Shown here piece after piece: positions 16,791 through 23,476 of a DNA stretch of 51,182 nucleotides; position 1 is the stretch's first letter; each line of letters begins with the position of its first letter. Below the pieces are notes generated by a model. The model saw only the letters and a program-made list of their open reading frames with translations, was not told where the DNA came from and did not search any database. This stretch comes from Shuttleworthia sp045545575 (lineage in GTDB: Bacteria > Bacillota > Clostridia > Lachnospirales > Lachnospiraceae), in NCBI GenBank assembly GCA_045545575.1, contig JAZQBE010000057.1, positions 1 to 51,182 on the forward strand, given 5' to 3'. The position numbers were made by a program, and so were the translations under genes.

Positions 16791-17822
16791 TTACAAAGAC
16801 GGCCAGACACTGACCTCGCCGGCATTCAGCGCTTCAACAGAGCCGTCCGCGTATTCCACCACCAGCGCAAAATCTTTTGTCAGATCCCGCGCCGTAGCGT
16901 TTCGGATACTGCCGTCCCAGGTGTGAACCCGGATCGCTCTGCCCAGAAGAGACAGCCGATTTTTGTAATCTTCGTACAGCGTCTTTTGCGCATCCGTCTG
17001 TTCCTGGGGCGCAGGCGTTCCCCAGCCGGTTTTCATCAGAGACGCCAGTCGGCGCTGGCATCCGTACAGCACCCCGGCCACCAGGCGGCAGCGAAGATCT
17101 GCATCCGTCTTACCCAGAGCGCCCGCAACGCCTTTTATATCCTCCGGGAAACCGCCCTCGGGCGGCCGGATGTTGATGCCGATGCCCACCACAGCGTATT
17201 TCAGCAGGCCCGTTTCCACGTCCATGGCGCCTTCCGTTAAGATACCGCAGACCTTTTTCTCTCCAAGCAGGATGTCGTTGACCCACTTGATCTGTGCCGG
17301 CTGTCCGGTGATGTTTTCGATGGCTTCCGCCACGGCGGCCGCCGCGCACACTGTCAGGGTTCCGGCTTCCTCCGGACGGATGTACGGGCGCAGCAGCAGG
17401 CTGAAATACACGCCGGTCTGCTTCGGCGAATAAAAGGAGCGGCCCAGCCGTCCGCGGCCTTCCGTCTGTTCGGCAGCCGCAAGAACCGTTCCCTGGGGCG
17501 CGCCGTCCTCCGCCATCTGCTTTAAAACCGTGTTTGTGGACGTGATGGTTTCGTACACGCGGATGTCCGGGAAACAGGGGTTTACGTCTGCCCCCGTTCG
17601 CAGGCAGCTGCGGATGCCGGCTTCCGAGAACACATTTTTCACGCCGGTCAGGCGATAGCCCCGGTTGGTCACCGATTCAATGGAAAAACCTTCCTGCCGC
17701 AGTGTCTCCACTGCCTTCCAGACCGCCGCGCGGCTGATGCCCAGTTCCTTTCCCAGCGCACCGCCGGAAATGAACTGCCCTTCCCGGGCAGAAAGCACTT
17801 CAAGAACGTCCTCTTTTGTCAT
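16791..17822 (-). CDS. birA: Bifunctional biotin-protein ligase / biotin repressor BirA
   Basis: A 343-residue protein with an N-terminal winged helix-turn-helix (about 1-60; GISRAAVWKAVETLRQEGF), the biotinyl-5'-AMP synthetase core with the GRGRLGR loop (122-128), the biotin-binding QIKWVNDILLGEKKVCGIL segment and a C-terminal SH3-like domain (about 285-343; IRVHTWDGSIRNATARDLTKDF). It activates biotin with ATP, transfers it to acceptor carboxylases, and binds DNA as the biotinyl-AMP dimer when acceptors are saturated. The DNA-binding domain makes it a Class II BirA. A matching operator is found upstream of the neighbouring bioY, so it probably autoregulates this biotin unit. Confidence 0.96.
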   Translation of the reverse strand: MTKEDVLEVLSAREGQFISGGALGKELGISRAAVWKAVETLRQEGFSIESVTNRGYRLTGVKNVFSEAGIRSCLRTGADVNPCFPDIRVYETITSTNTVLKQMAEDGAPQGTVLAAAEQTEGRGRLGRSFYSPKQTGVYFSLLLRPYIRPEEAGTLTVCAAAAVAEAIENITGQPAQIKWVNDILLGEKKVCGILTEGAMDVETGLLKYAVVGIGINIRPPEGGFPEDIKGVAGALGKTDADLRCRLVAGVLYGCQRRLASLMKTGWGTPAPQEQTDAQKTLYEDYKNRLSLLGRAIRVHTWDGSIRNATARDLTKDFALVVEYADGSVEALNAGEVSVWPSL

Positions 17823-17962
17823 GATTTAAATCCTTTGCATCCGTCTTCAACCGTTTTCCGCACGAAAATGGATCGCTGTTTTTTATCAGCTTTTCACGGC
17901 GGACAATCTGCTGCCTTGATCGCTCTTCAATCCGTCAGCCCGGGGCCGGCTGCTTACCCAAC

Positions 17963-18553
17963 TTATGCTCTTGTTTCCATCTGAGCGATCAGCGAATACA
18001 GCCGTTGGGCCAGCACCGATGCCAGCACCAGCTTCGCCGCGTCCGCCGGAATATAGGGTATCACACACCAGCCCAGCGCTGTGCCGATGCCGATGGGGCC
18101 GCTGTTTTTCATATAAACAATCATAAACCAGGCGGTACCAAACACATAGCACGCCAGGATGCCGAGGACCATGGCCGGAATCAGCACCTTCAAGGATCTG
18201 CCAAAGCGTTCCGCCGCAAAGCCTACGATCAGCGCCGTGAACAGGAATCCCACGATATAGCCGCCGGTGGTACCCAGAAGCGCCCCCGGGCCGCCCTTAA
18301 AGCCGGAAAACACCGGAACGCCCACAGCCCCAAGCAGGATGTAAGCTGCCGTGGCACAAATGCCCCGCTTCTGTCCCAGCAGTGCGGCTGTCAGGCAAAC
18401 CGCAAAGGTCTGCAGCGTAAAAGGCACCGTCATGGGAATGGAAATCCAGGAACAGACCGCAATCAGCGCAATGGAAAGCGCCATAAAAGTTAAGTCCCGA
18501 GTGGAAAAGCCGCTGCGGGCAGCCGTTTTGGCAGTTGTGTTTTCTGTACTCAT
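17963..18553 (-). CDS. bioY: Biotin ECF-transporter substrate protein BioY
   Basis: A 196-residue integral membrane protein with about six hydrophobic segments. It contains the BioY hallmark ISIPMTVPFTLQTFAVCLTAALLG and the glycine-rich FKGGPGALLGTTGGYIVGF. It captures biotin at the membrane and works alone or with a shared ECF energising module (no ecfA/A'/T genes are in this window). The ATG at 18553 is chosen because GGAGGGAG lies just upstream; a longer start at 18592 has no such support. birA follows 140 bases downstream on the same strand. Control by BirA is indicated by the operator and promoter at 18891-18944, about 340 bases upstream. Confidence 0.95.
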   Translation of the reverse strand: MSTENTTAKTAARSGFSTRDLTFMALSIALIAVCSWISIPMTVPFTLQTFAVCLTAALLGQKRGICATAAYILLGAVGVPVFSGFKGGPGALLGTTGGYIVGFLFTALIVGFAAERFGRSLKVLIPAMVLGILACYVFGTAWFMIVYMKNSGPIGIGTALGWCVIPYIPADAAKLVLASVLAQRLYSLIAQMETRA

Positions 18554-18888
18554 CAATACTCCCTCCATCCGATACATTTTCCCTTGAGCCATGCTCGACA
18601 GGCTCGCGTCCGCAAGCGTTCGCTCGCTGTCGCGGCATTCGCCGTATGCGTCCTCCTCGAAAACAGCTCATGCTAACCCGTTTGCAACGCTGTTTTCTCC
18701 TCGTCCGCGCATGGCTCATTACTTCGATCGGATGGGCAGGCTTTGCCGCCCATCCGATTCGCGCGATGCGCACATCTCGCGGCCTTGCCGCTCGATGTAC
18801 GTTGGCCCTCGCATGCATCGCGTGCGAGCACGCGCGCCTGCTCAGGCCTTATCGCGCAAAATGTGCCGCCCAAAAGAGGCGGCACATA
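18554..18888 (-). other. Long structured leader of bioY
   Basis: From the predicted promoter to bioY there are about 330 untranslated bases rich in perfect hairpins: 18861-18870 with 18878-18887 (10 pairs, right at the predicted transcript start), GGATGGGC 18730-18737 with 18748-18755, and GAAAACAGC 18659-18667 with GCTGTTTTC 18689-18697. I see no convincing protein in it. Open frames exist on both strands but have no family resemblance, so I treat them as by-products of GC-rich sequence. Part of it (16 bases at 18761-18776) recurs at 23226-23241, which suggests that a dispersed repeat element occupies the leader. Confidence 0.5.
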
Positions 18889-18890
18889 GG

Positions 18891-18919
18891 ATGATAGAGG
18901 TTTTTCGGTGGATTGTCAA
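18891..18919 (-). promoter_or_regulatory. Predicted sigma-A promoter of bioY-birA
   Basis: On the minus strand TTGACA (18919-18914) and TATCAT (18896-18891) are separated by exactly 17 bases, a near-consensus vegetative promoter. The -35 box lies inside the promoter-proximal half of the BirA operator, so bound repressor would block polymerase. Transcription would start near 18885. Confidence 0.75.
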
Positions 18920-18944
18920 CCGCTGCTCTTTATCAGGTTAACAA
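18913..18944. promoter_or_regulatory. BirA operator
   Basis: TTGTCAACC (18913-18921), a 14-base spacer, then GGTTAACAA (18936-18944): an inverted repeat with one mismatch between 9-base arms. It matches the known BirA box form TTGTTAACC-N14-16-GGTTAACAA. It overlaps the -35 element of the bioY promoter, and the only biotin repressor gene in view (birA) lies downstream. Confidence 0.9.
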
Positions 18945-18967
18945 TCTATCTGCTTACTCCCCCTCTT

Positions 18968-19105
18968 AAACTAACGTCCGAAGCAAGCGGGAGTTTTCAG
19001 CGAAAAAGGCGTAATGAATTCCCACGATCCACCTTCAAAATCCCGCGGAAACTAACGTTTGAAGTAAGCGGGAGTTTTCAACGAAAAAAGCGTAATGAAA
19101 TCCCA
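18968..19105. repeat. Pair of 57-base imperfect direct repeats
   Basis: Copies at 18968-19024 and 19049-19105, 81 bases apart, share AAACTAACGT, AAGCGGGAGTTTTCA, CGAAAAA and GCGTAATGAA, with about nine differences. They lie between the metF 3' end and the bioY operator. I do not recognise the element. Confidence 0.8.
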
Positions 19106-19116
19106 TTTTCCAGCGT

Positions 19117-19980
19117 TTACGCCAGAAACGCCTTTACATTCGCCAGGATTCCTGCCGCCACCTGGGGTTTGTTCATGGAATACACATGCACGTGTCCGAC
19201 GCCGTTGGCGATCAGATCCATGATCTGCTCCGAGGCGTACAGAATGCCGGCCTGCTCCATCTTCGCCGGATCGTCGCCGAAACGGTCCACCATGGCCCGG
19301 ATCTTCTGAGGAACGGCGGATCCGGACAGCTGGGCGCTGCGGATCACCTGCCGGGCGTTGGTGATGGGCGTGATACCAGGCAGAACCGGCACCTCAATGC
19401 CGGCGCTGCGGATCTGATACAGAAACTGATACAGACGGGCGTTGTCAAAAATCATCTGTGTCGTCAGAAAATCCACACCCGCATCCACCTTTTCCTTCAG
19501 ATGCTCAATGTCCTTCAGCTGGGAATCACACTCCACGTGACCTTCCGGATAACAGGCTGCGCCGATGCACAGATCCGGATCCAGCGCGCGCAGATCCCGG
19601 ATCAGCTCCACTGCATAGGTGTAATCCGTGGAGATTTTGCCGTCCTTGGGTCGATCGCCCCGCAGCGCCATAATGTTTTCAATGCCGGTCTCGCGGTAGC
19701 GGGCAACCATCTGCTTTACTTCTTCCCGGGAGGAAGCCACACAGGTCAGATGGGCCAGACAGGGCACGCCGTATTCCGTCTGCAGAGCGTGGGAAATGGA
19801 CGCGGTGTTCTTGCTCGTAGATCCGGCCGCGCCATAGGTGACACTCATGAAATCCGGACGCAGCGCCGCGATCTGGCCGGCGGCGGCCATCACGCTGTCA
19901 AAGCCCTCGTCTGTCTTCGGCGGAAACACCTCAAATGAAAGGGTGACCGGATGGCTGTCGAGAATCTTGCGGATTTTCAT
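19117..19980 (-). CDS. metF: Methylenetetrahydrofolate reductase (MetF)
   Basis: An FAD-dependent TIM-barrel enzyme of 287 residues, reducing 5,10-methylene-THF to 5-methyl-THF for methionine synthesis or one-carbon flux. Diagnostic segments are VTLSFEVFPPKT with the catalytic Glu, DFMSVTYGAAGSTSKNT, HLTCVASSREEV, IMALRGDRPKDG and DFLTTQMIFD. The start is ATG 19980, preceded by GGAAAGGAAAAG; the longer frame to 20124 runs back over the thioesterase stop and would be atypical for the family. The thioesterase gene lies 47 bases upstream on the same strand. No metH or acetogenesis genes are in the window to tell methionine synthesis from Wood-Ljungdahl use. Confidence 0.95.
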   Translation of the reverse strand: MKIRKILDSHPVTLSFEVFPPKTDEGFDSVMAAAGQIAALRPDFMSVTYGAAGSTSKNTASISHALQTEYGVPCLAHLTCVASSREEVKQMVARYRETGIENIMALRGDRPKDGKISTDYTYAVELIRDLRALDPDLCIGAACYPEGHVECDSQLKDIEHLKEKVDAGVDFLTTQMIFDNARLYQFLYQIRSAGIEVPVLPGITPITNARQVIRSAQLSGSAVPQKIRAMVDRFGDDPAKMEQAGILYASEQIMDLIANGVGHVHVYSMNKPQVAAGILANVKAFLA

Positions 19981-20027
19981 CTTCTTTTCCTTTCCGGGAC
20001 AGAGCGCTGTCCCCGAGTATCCTGCTG

Positions 20028-20453
20028 TTACTGAATCGGCATGTAGGTGAACGTTCCGGTGCAAAGCAGCTGTCCATCCTGATCGTAAACATCCGCGCGG
20101 GCGACCGCAACCCGGCGGCCGCATTTGATCACCTCACCCTTCGCGGTCAGTTTCGCCGCGTTCAGGCCCGGACGAAGATAAGAAAACGAACTGTTGACCG
20201 TGGTGGGTGCCTGCATCACTGTATTCGTCGCCGCACCTGCAGCCACATCGGCCATGGTAAACAGGCAGCCGCCATGCACCGAACCCCAGGGGTTCAAGAC
20301 ATGCTCCGTAACCGTCATTTCCACTGTAGCCGTACCATTCTCCATCTCTGTCACCAGAATCCCGTTTTCACTGGCAAACACGTTGCACTGATTGCGCACC
20401 TCCGGAGACACGGCCAGGCCGCGCATGCGCTCCTCGTCAAAAAACTGATTCAT
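20028..20453 (-). CDS. PaaI-family hotdog thioesterase
   Basis: A 141-residue single hotdog-fold protein containing VLNPWGSVHGGCLFTMADVAAGAA, where NPWGSVHGG is the acyl-CoA-thioesterase motif preceding the long helix, and SFSYLRPG and GRRVAVARADVYDQDGQLL strands. Such proteins hydrolyse aryl- or short acyl-CoA thioesters. The ATG at 20453 fits an AAAGGAAAAGG ribosome binding site; upstream in-frame codons do not. It precedes metF by 47 bases and may be cotranscribed, although no functional link is evident. Confidence 0.88.
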   Translation of the reverse strand: MNQFFDEERMRGLAVSPEVRNQCNVFASENGILVTEMENGTATVEMTVTEHVLNPWGSVHGGCLFTMADVAAGAATNTVMQAPTTVNSSFSYLRPGLNAAKLTAKGEVIKCGRRVAVARADVYDQDGQLLCTGTFTYMPIQ

Positions 20454-20643
20454 ATTCAATCCTTTTCCTTTACCGCTGTGCATTAAAAAGTAAGTATACC
20501 ATAAACGACACGAGGAAAACACACTTGTGTGTTTGACGACGGCGCAGGATCACTGCCGCGCAGCGGGTGTGATACCACAGGCAACGAGCCAAATGAACAT
20601 TTATGTTCACCGGACGACATCGGATGTGTGCATTACGCAATGA

Positions 20644-20677
20644 GAAGGCCTTTGAACGTGATCGTTCAAAGGCCTTC
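20644..20677. terminator. Perfect hairpin upstream of the thioesterase gene
   Basis: GAAGGCCTTTGAACG (20644-20658) and CGTTCAAAGGCCTTC (20663-20677) form a 15-base-pair perfect stem with loop TGAT. It lies 84-117 bases beyond the anti-sigma gene's stop on the minus strand. There is no strong T-run. The rest of 20454-20760 holds no gene that I can support, only this hairpin, a possible thioesterase promoter and the repeat at 20700. Confidence 0.6.
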
Positions 20678-20699
20678 CATGGGTGAGCTATTCATTTTT

Positions 20700-20763
20700 C
20701 GGATCGCAGAGACCCATTGCCGATGGCTCGGGGAAGTCAAAAGCACCTGTCACTTTTGTCTCA
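20700..20763. repeat. Composite repeat touching the anti-sigma stop codon
   Basis: Aligns almost without gaps to 23374-23435: both begin CGGATC, continue with AGAG-A-CCATTG and end with a palindrome of the form GTCAAAAGCACCTGTC/CACTTTTGTC. The anti-sigma gene's TGA stop (20761-20763) is immediately adjacent. Confidence 0.8.
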
Positions 20764-22428
20764 GTTATTCAGATCTACCAGCCCCACCATCGCTGCGATA
20801 TTCGCTTCTGCCGGGATCTCCTCAGTCAGTCCAGCACCGTTAAACTGCAGCAGCGGACTGCCCGTCAGATTCAGGTAGATGGAGCCCAAGCTTTCCTCCG
20901 GCACAAGCCATGCATAATGGATGATCTGTGTCTGACCAGCTTTCAATTCAGGCAGGTAGTTTTTCGAGACAGTCTGTCCCGGGACATCATAGTACTGCAT
21001 CTCCCGGGCCGCAGCGGTCAGTTCCAGGCTCTCCGCTTCGCTCAGACCTTCCGGTACGAACGTTGTCCATGTCCCGCCGTCCTCTGTCAGTAATTCCAGT
21101 CCTCCGTAGAAATACAGGTCGGCATAATCTTCTTTTCCTGTATTTGTGTATTCTACGGTCGCGCAGAGCAGTTTCATCGGTACTTCCTTCGGGGAACCGA
21201 CTTCCGCAAGGCTATTGACCCCGTCTCCGGGGTTCACGGACGCAACAACTGCAGCCGCGATGCTTCCGTCCTCATTGTCGATCCCGTTCCATGCAGACGG
21301 GATTTCATCCGATTTGTCAAGAACGGAGATATTGTCTGCAATCTTCACATCTTTCACCGTGGCACGAACCGCTTCCGGGAAGATATAATCTTCGTCGACA
21401 GCCGCACCCTGTTCTTCTTTGAACAGTACGCGCATATCAAAGAACGGGCAAAAGGCTTCGTTTTGCTCATGCAGGTTCGCCATCTGATCCGCGCTGATCA
21501 CTGTTCTGCCGATGGCAGCTACGGCCTGCTCCTGCAGCATTGCCTGTGTCTTCATCTCCTGCTCAGTCACAGCTGCGTACTTCCCCCAGGAACGGTCGTA
21601 CCAGGCATAGTAGTTTTCACCATGCGCTTCCACCTCTGTGAAGGACAGATGCGATGCAACCTCCAGCAGTTCGCTTCGGTCTGTCTGTCCGAAAGCTGAA
21701 ATCATGACGATCCGCTGCACTTCCGGATAAGCAATATAAAGTTCATAATTCGTCGGTCCGGTCTGATCTTCAAAATCCGAAAGGGCAAACAGCGTCGCCT
21801 CGTGTTCTCCGATGGTAAGCGTTTCAGAGGCCACCACCCCCGTCCGTCGAATGGGTGCGTCCGAATCCATCATGAAGATATCAAAATAGTATCCCTTGGT
21901 CGGATGCATATCGACATCCACATAATCGTACGGCCGGTATTTCGTCGATGTCTGCGGATCTGTCTGGTGCAGATTCTCCGGCATCCACCCCACTGTCAAT
22001 TCCACAACGGGTGCATCACTTGTATCAAACTTCACTGCCGCATCTGTCGTAAGGATTTCTTCCAGGGATAGATCCTGCAGCGTTTCTTCCGCGGAGGCGT
22101 TTTCCGCCGTTTCCGTGGTTGGCTTCTCCTGCGCTGTTTCCGGCAGATCTGCATCCACCTGATACGGTGCATTCTGCCGCAGGCGGAATCCGTTGACACC
22201 TGCGTACACCGTTCCCGCCCCAAGCACCAGTACCGCAGCTACGGCAGCCGCCGTCCGCAGCCCGGACCGGGATGTCGCTGCCATCTCTTTGTGCCGGTAC
22301 CGGCGAAGCAGCCGGTTGCGGCGGGCGAGATAATCCGCTGAAAACACATGATCCTCCGGAAGGTGGTCATAGGTGTCTTCAAATGCTTCAAATGCCTGCT
22401 CCATTTTTTTCAGATTTCTGTCTTCCAT
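20761..22428 (-). CDS. Membrane-anchored anti-sigma-like protein
   Basis: A 555-residue protein. A charged cytoplasmic N-terminus (about 1-55; KKMEQAFEAFEDTYDHLPEDHVF, RRNRLLRRYRHKEMAA) is followed by one membrane segment (about 57-78; LRTAAAVAAVLVLGAGTVYAGV). A long extracytoplasmic region (about 85-555) contains mixed beta strands (LKAGQTQIIHYAWLVPEE, MKLLCATVEYTNTGKEDYADLYFYGGLEL). This topology, plus its place just downstream of an ECF sigma gene, matches Clostridial anti-sigma factors with DUF4179/DUF4367-like sensor domains. The N-terminus would hold the sigma factor and the outer part sense an envelope signal. I cannot name the signal. The stop sits next to a palindromic repeat. Confidence 0.7.
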   Translation of the reverse strand: MEDRNLKKMEQAFEAFEDTYDHLPEDHVFSADYLARRNRLLRRYRHKEMAATSRSGLRTAAAVAAVLVLGAGTVYAGVNGFRLRQNAPYQVDADLPETAQEKPTTETAENASAEETLQDLSLEEILTTDAAVKFDTSDAPVVELTVGWMPENLHQTDPQTSTKYRPYDYVDVDMHPTKGYYFDIFMMDSDAPIRRTGVVASETLTIGEHEATLFALSDFEDQTGPTNYELYIAYPEVQRIVMISAFGQTDRSELLEVASHLSFTEVEAHGENYYAWYDRSWGKYAAVTEQEMKTQAMLQEQAVAAIGRTVISADQMANLHEQNEAFCPFFDMRVLFKEEQGAAVDEDYIFPEAVRATVKDVKIADNISVLDKSDEIPSAWNGIDNEDGSIAAAVVASVNPGDGVNSLAEVGSPKEVPMKLLCATVEYTNTGKEDYADLYFYGGLELLTEDGGTWTTFVPEGLSEAESLELTAAAREMQYYDVPGQTVSKNYLPELKAGQTQIIHYAWLVPEESLGSIYLNLTGSPLLQFNGAGLTEEIPAEANIAAMVGLVDLNN

Positions 22429-22563
22429 ATGTTGCTCCTTGCTTCACGCCAAACCTTTCGGGCTCGCCGCTTTCATAATTCACTGGCAGCATCTCAATCT
22501 GAACTCCATTTTGAGACTCGCTGTATTTCATGGTTCACCTGACGCCGTATCATTCTGTCTGAT

Positions 22564-23103
22564 TCACACAGATTCCGCCGGTCCGCTTCGTCTGCGCTGC
22601 TCGCGTTCGCGAAGCAGAGCCAGTCCCCGGGTCAGCCTTTTTTTCACTGCCGCCTCTGAAAGATTCAGATCCTGCGCGATTTCCGCCGGTGTTTGCTCCT
22701 GGTAGTATCGCTTGTACAGCACTTCCCGGTAGTTTTCAGGCAGGCCGGCCAGCAGCTGTGGGGCCTCTTCTGTCAACGTTATCTTCGCAGAGGGATCCGG
22801 AATGTGTTCCGCCTGCTGCGGATCGGCATCCATGGAGATCTCGCGGGAAAATCGCCGCTGGTTTTTCCGGTAGATATCAATGGAGGCCTGGCGCACCACG
22901 CGGATTACCAGTCGTTTTGCCTCCTCCGACGCGGCATCTGGCAATGGTTTTCTGTACCGCAGAAAACGCTCCAGTGCATCCATGACGGCGTCCTCCGCCA
23001 GGTACGGATCCCCCAGAACCGCGAACGCCATCGCATACATCTTTTTTTCATGTCTTAAAAAAAACGCCTCCACGGCATCTGTTTTATGATGTCTCACTTT
23101 CAA
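22564..23103 (-). CDS. ECF-type RNA polymerase sigma factor
   Basis: A 179-residue sigma-70-family protein with region 2 (about 10-75; FFLRHEKKMYAMAFAVLGDPYLAEDAVMDALERFL) and region 4 (about 115-170; LLAGLPENYREVLYKRYYQEQTPAEIAQDLNLSEAAVKKRLTRGLALL), no region 3, as in ECF sigmas. The start codon is TTG at 23103-23101, well placed behind AAAGGAG; no ATG closer to the N-terminus would keep region 2 complete. It is followed 135 bases downstream by the membrane anti-sigma-like gene, forming a classical sigma/anti-sigma pair. Confidence 0.93.
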   Translation of the reverse strand: MKVRHHKTDAVEAFFLRHEKKMYAMAFAVLGDPYLAEDAVMDALERFLRYRKPLPDAASEEAKRLVIRVVRQASIDIYRKNQRRFSREISMDADPQQAEHIPDPSAKITLTEEAPQLLAGLPENYREVLYKRYYQEQTPAEIAQDLNLSEAAVKKRLTRGLALLREREQRRRSGPAESV

Positions 23104-23192
23104 GATGATGCTCCTTTTAAATCCTTGGGTTTCTCTCGATTCGAATCGCTCTATTTATCATAACGTTTTTGCCAGCTAAAAAGAGGACAATC

Positions 23193-23241
23193 GGATAGGG
23201 GAGTCCTTGCTCCCCCATCCGGGCTGCGCGATACGCACATC
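23193..23241. repeat. Hairpin repeat shared with the bioY leader
   Basis: A GGAT-AGGGGAG/CTCCCCC-ATCC stem (23193-23220) is followed at 23226-23241 by GCGCGATACGCACATC, which matches 18761-18776 with one difference. In both places the 16-mer sits about 6 bases after a CCCATCC stem end. Confidence 0.65.
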
Positions 23242-23246
23242 AAGAT

Positions 23247-23282
23247 AAAGGCCGTGCCAGCTTTTTTACTGACACGGCCTTT
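23247..23282. terminator. Terminator hairpin upstream of the sigma gene
   Basis: AAAGGCCGTG (23247-23256) pairs with CACGGCCTTT (23273-23282), and the loop contains TTTTTT. With the A/T-rich stem base it can terminate in either direction and would stop transcription from the HerA-like gene before the sigma operon. 23104-23475 contains no gene, only this stem, the hairpin repeat at 23193, the palindromes at 23338-23476 and a likely sigma promoter region. Confidence 0.75.
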
Positions 23283-23337
23283 GCCTCGTTCTTCTTAATT
23301 TTTAAGGAACAGCCTTTTGTTCCCATATCTCCGAAAG

Positions 23338-23476
23338 GAGTCAGAGAGGGCTGTCCCTTCTGACTCACATTTTCGGATCAAAGAGAACCATTGTTGTCAA
23401 CTCAGAGGATGACAAAAGTGCCTGTCCCCTTTGTCATAACTCAGAGGATGACAAAAGTGCCTGTCCCCTTTGTCAT
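23338..23476. repeat. Cluster of three palindromic repeats
   Basis: One GAGTCAGAGAGGG/CCCTTCTGACTC palindrome (23338-23367) is followed by a tandem pair of 39-base units (23399-23437 and 23438-23476). Each unit contains TGACAAAAGTGCCTGTCC and CCTTTGTCA. The last base of the second unit is the first base of the HerA-like gene's stop triplet on the minus strand. The stretch from 23374 to 23435 is homologous to 20700-20760. Confidence 0.9.

Noticed and set aside
18535..18894. Overlapping open frames on both strands in the bioY leader
   Set aside because: They are rich in Arg, Cys and Ala without family resemblance, and the region's hairpins and repeat similarity explain the sequence better.
20454..20760. 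A possible riboswitch or small RNA upstream of the thioesterase-metF pair
   Set aside because: Only a perfect terminator-like stem and the repeat element are visible. No conserved folate, SAM or other riboswitch core was recognised.
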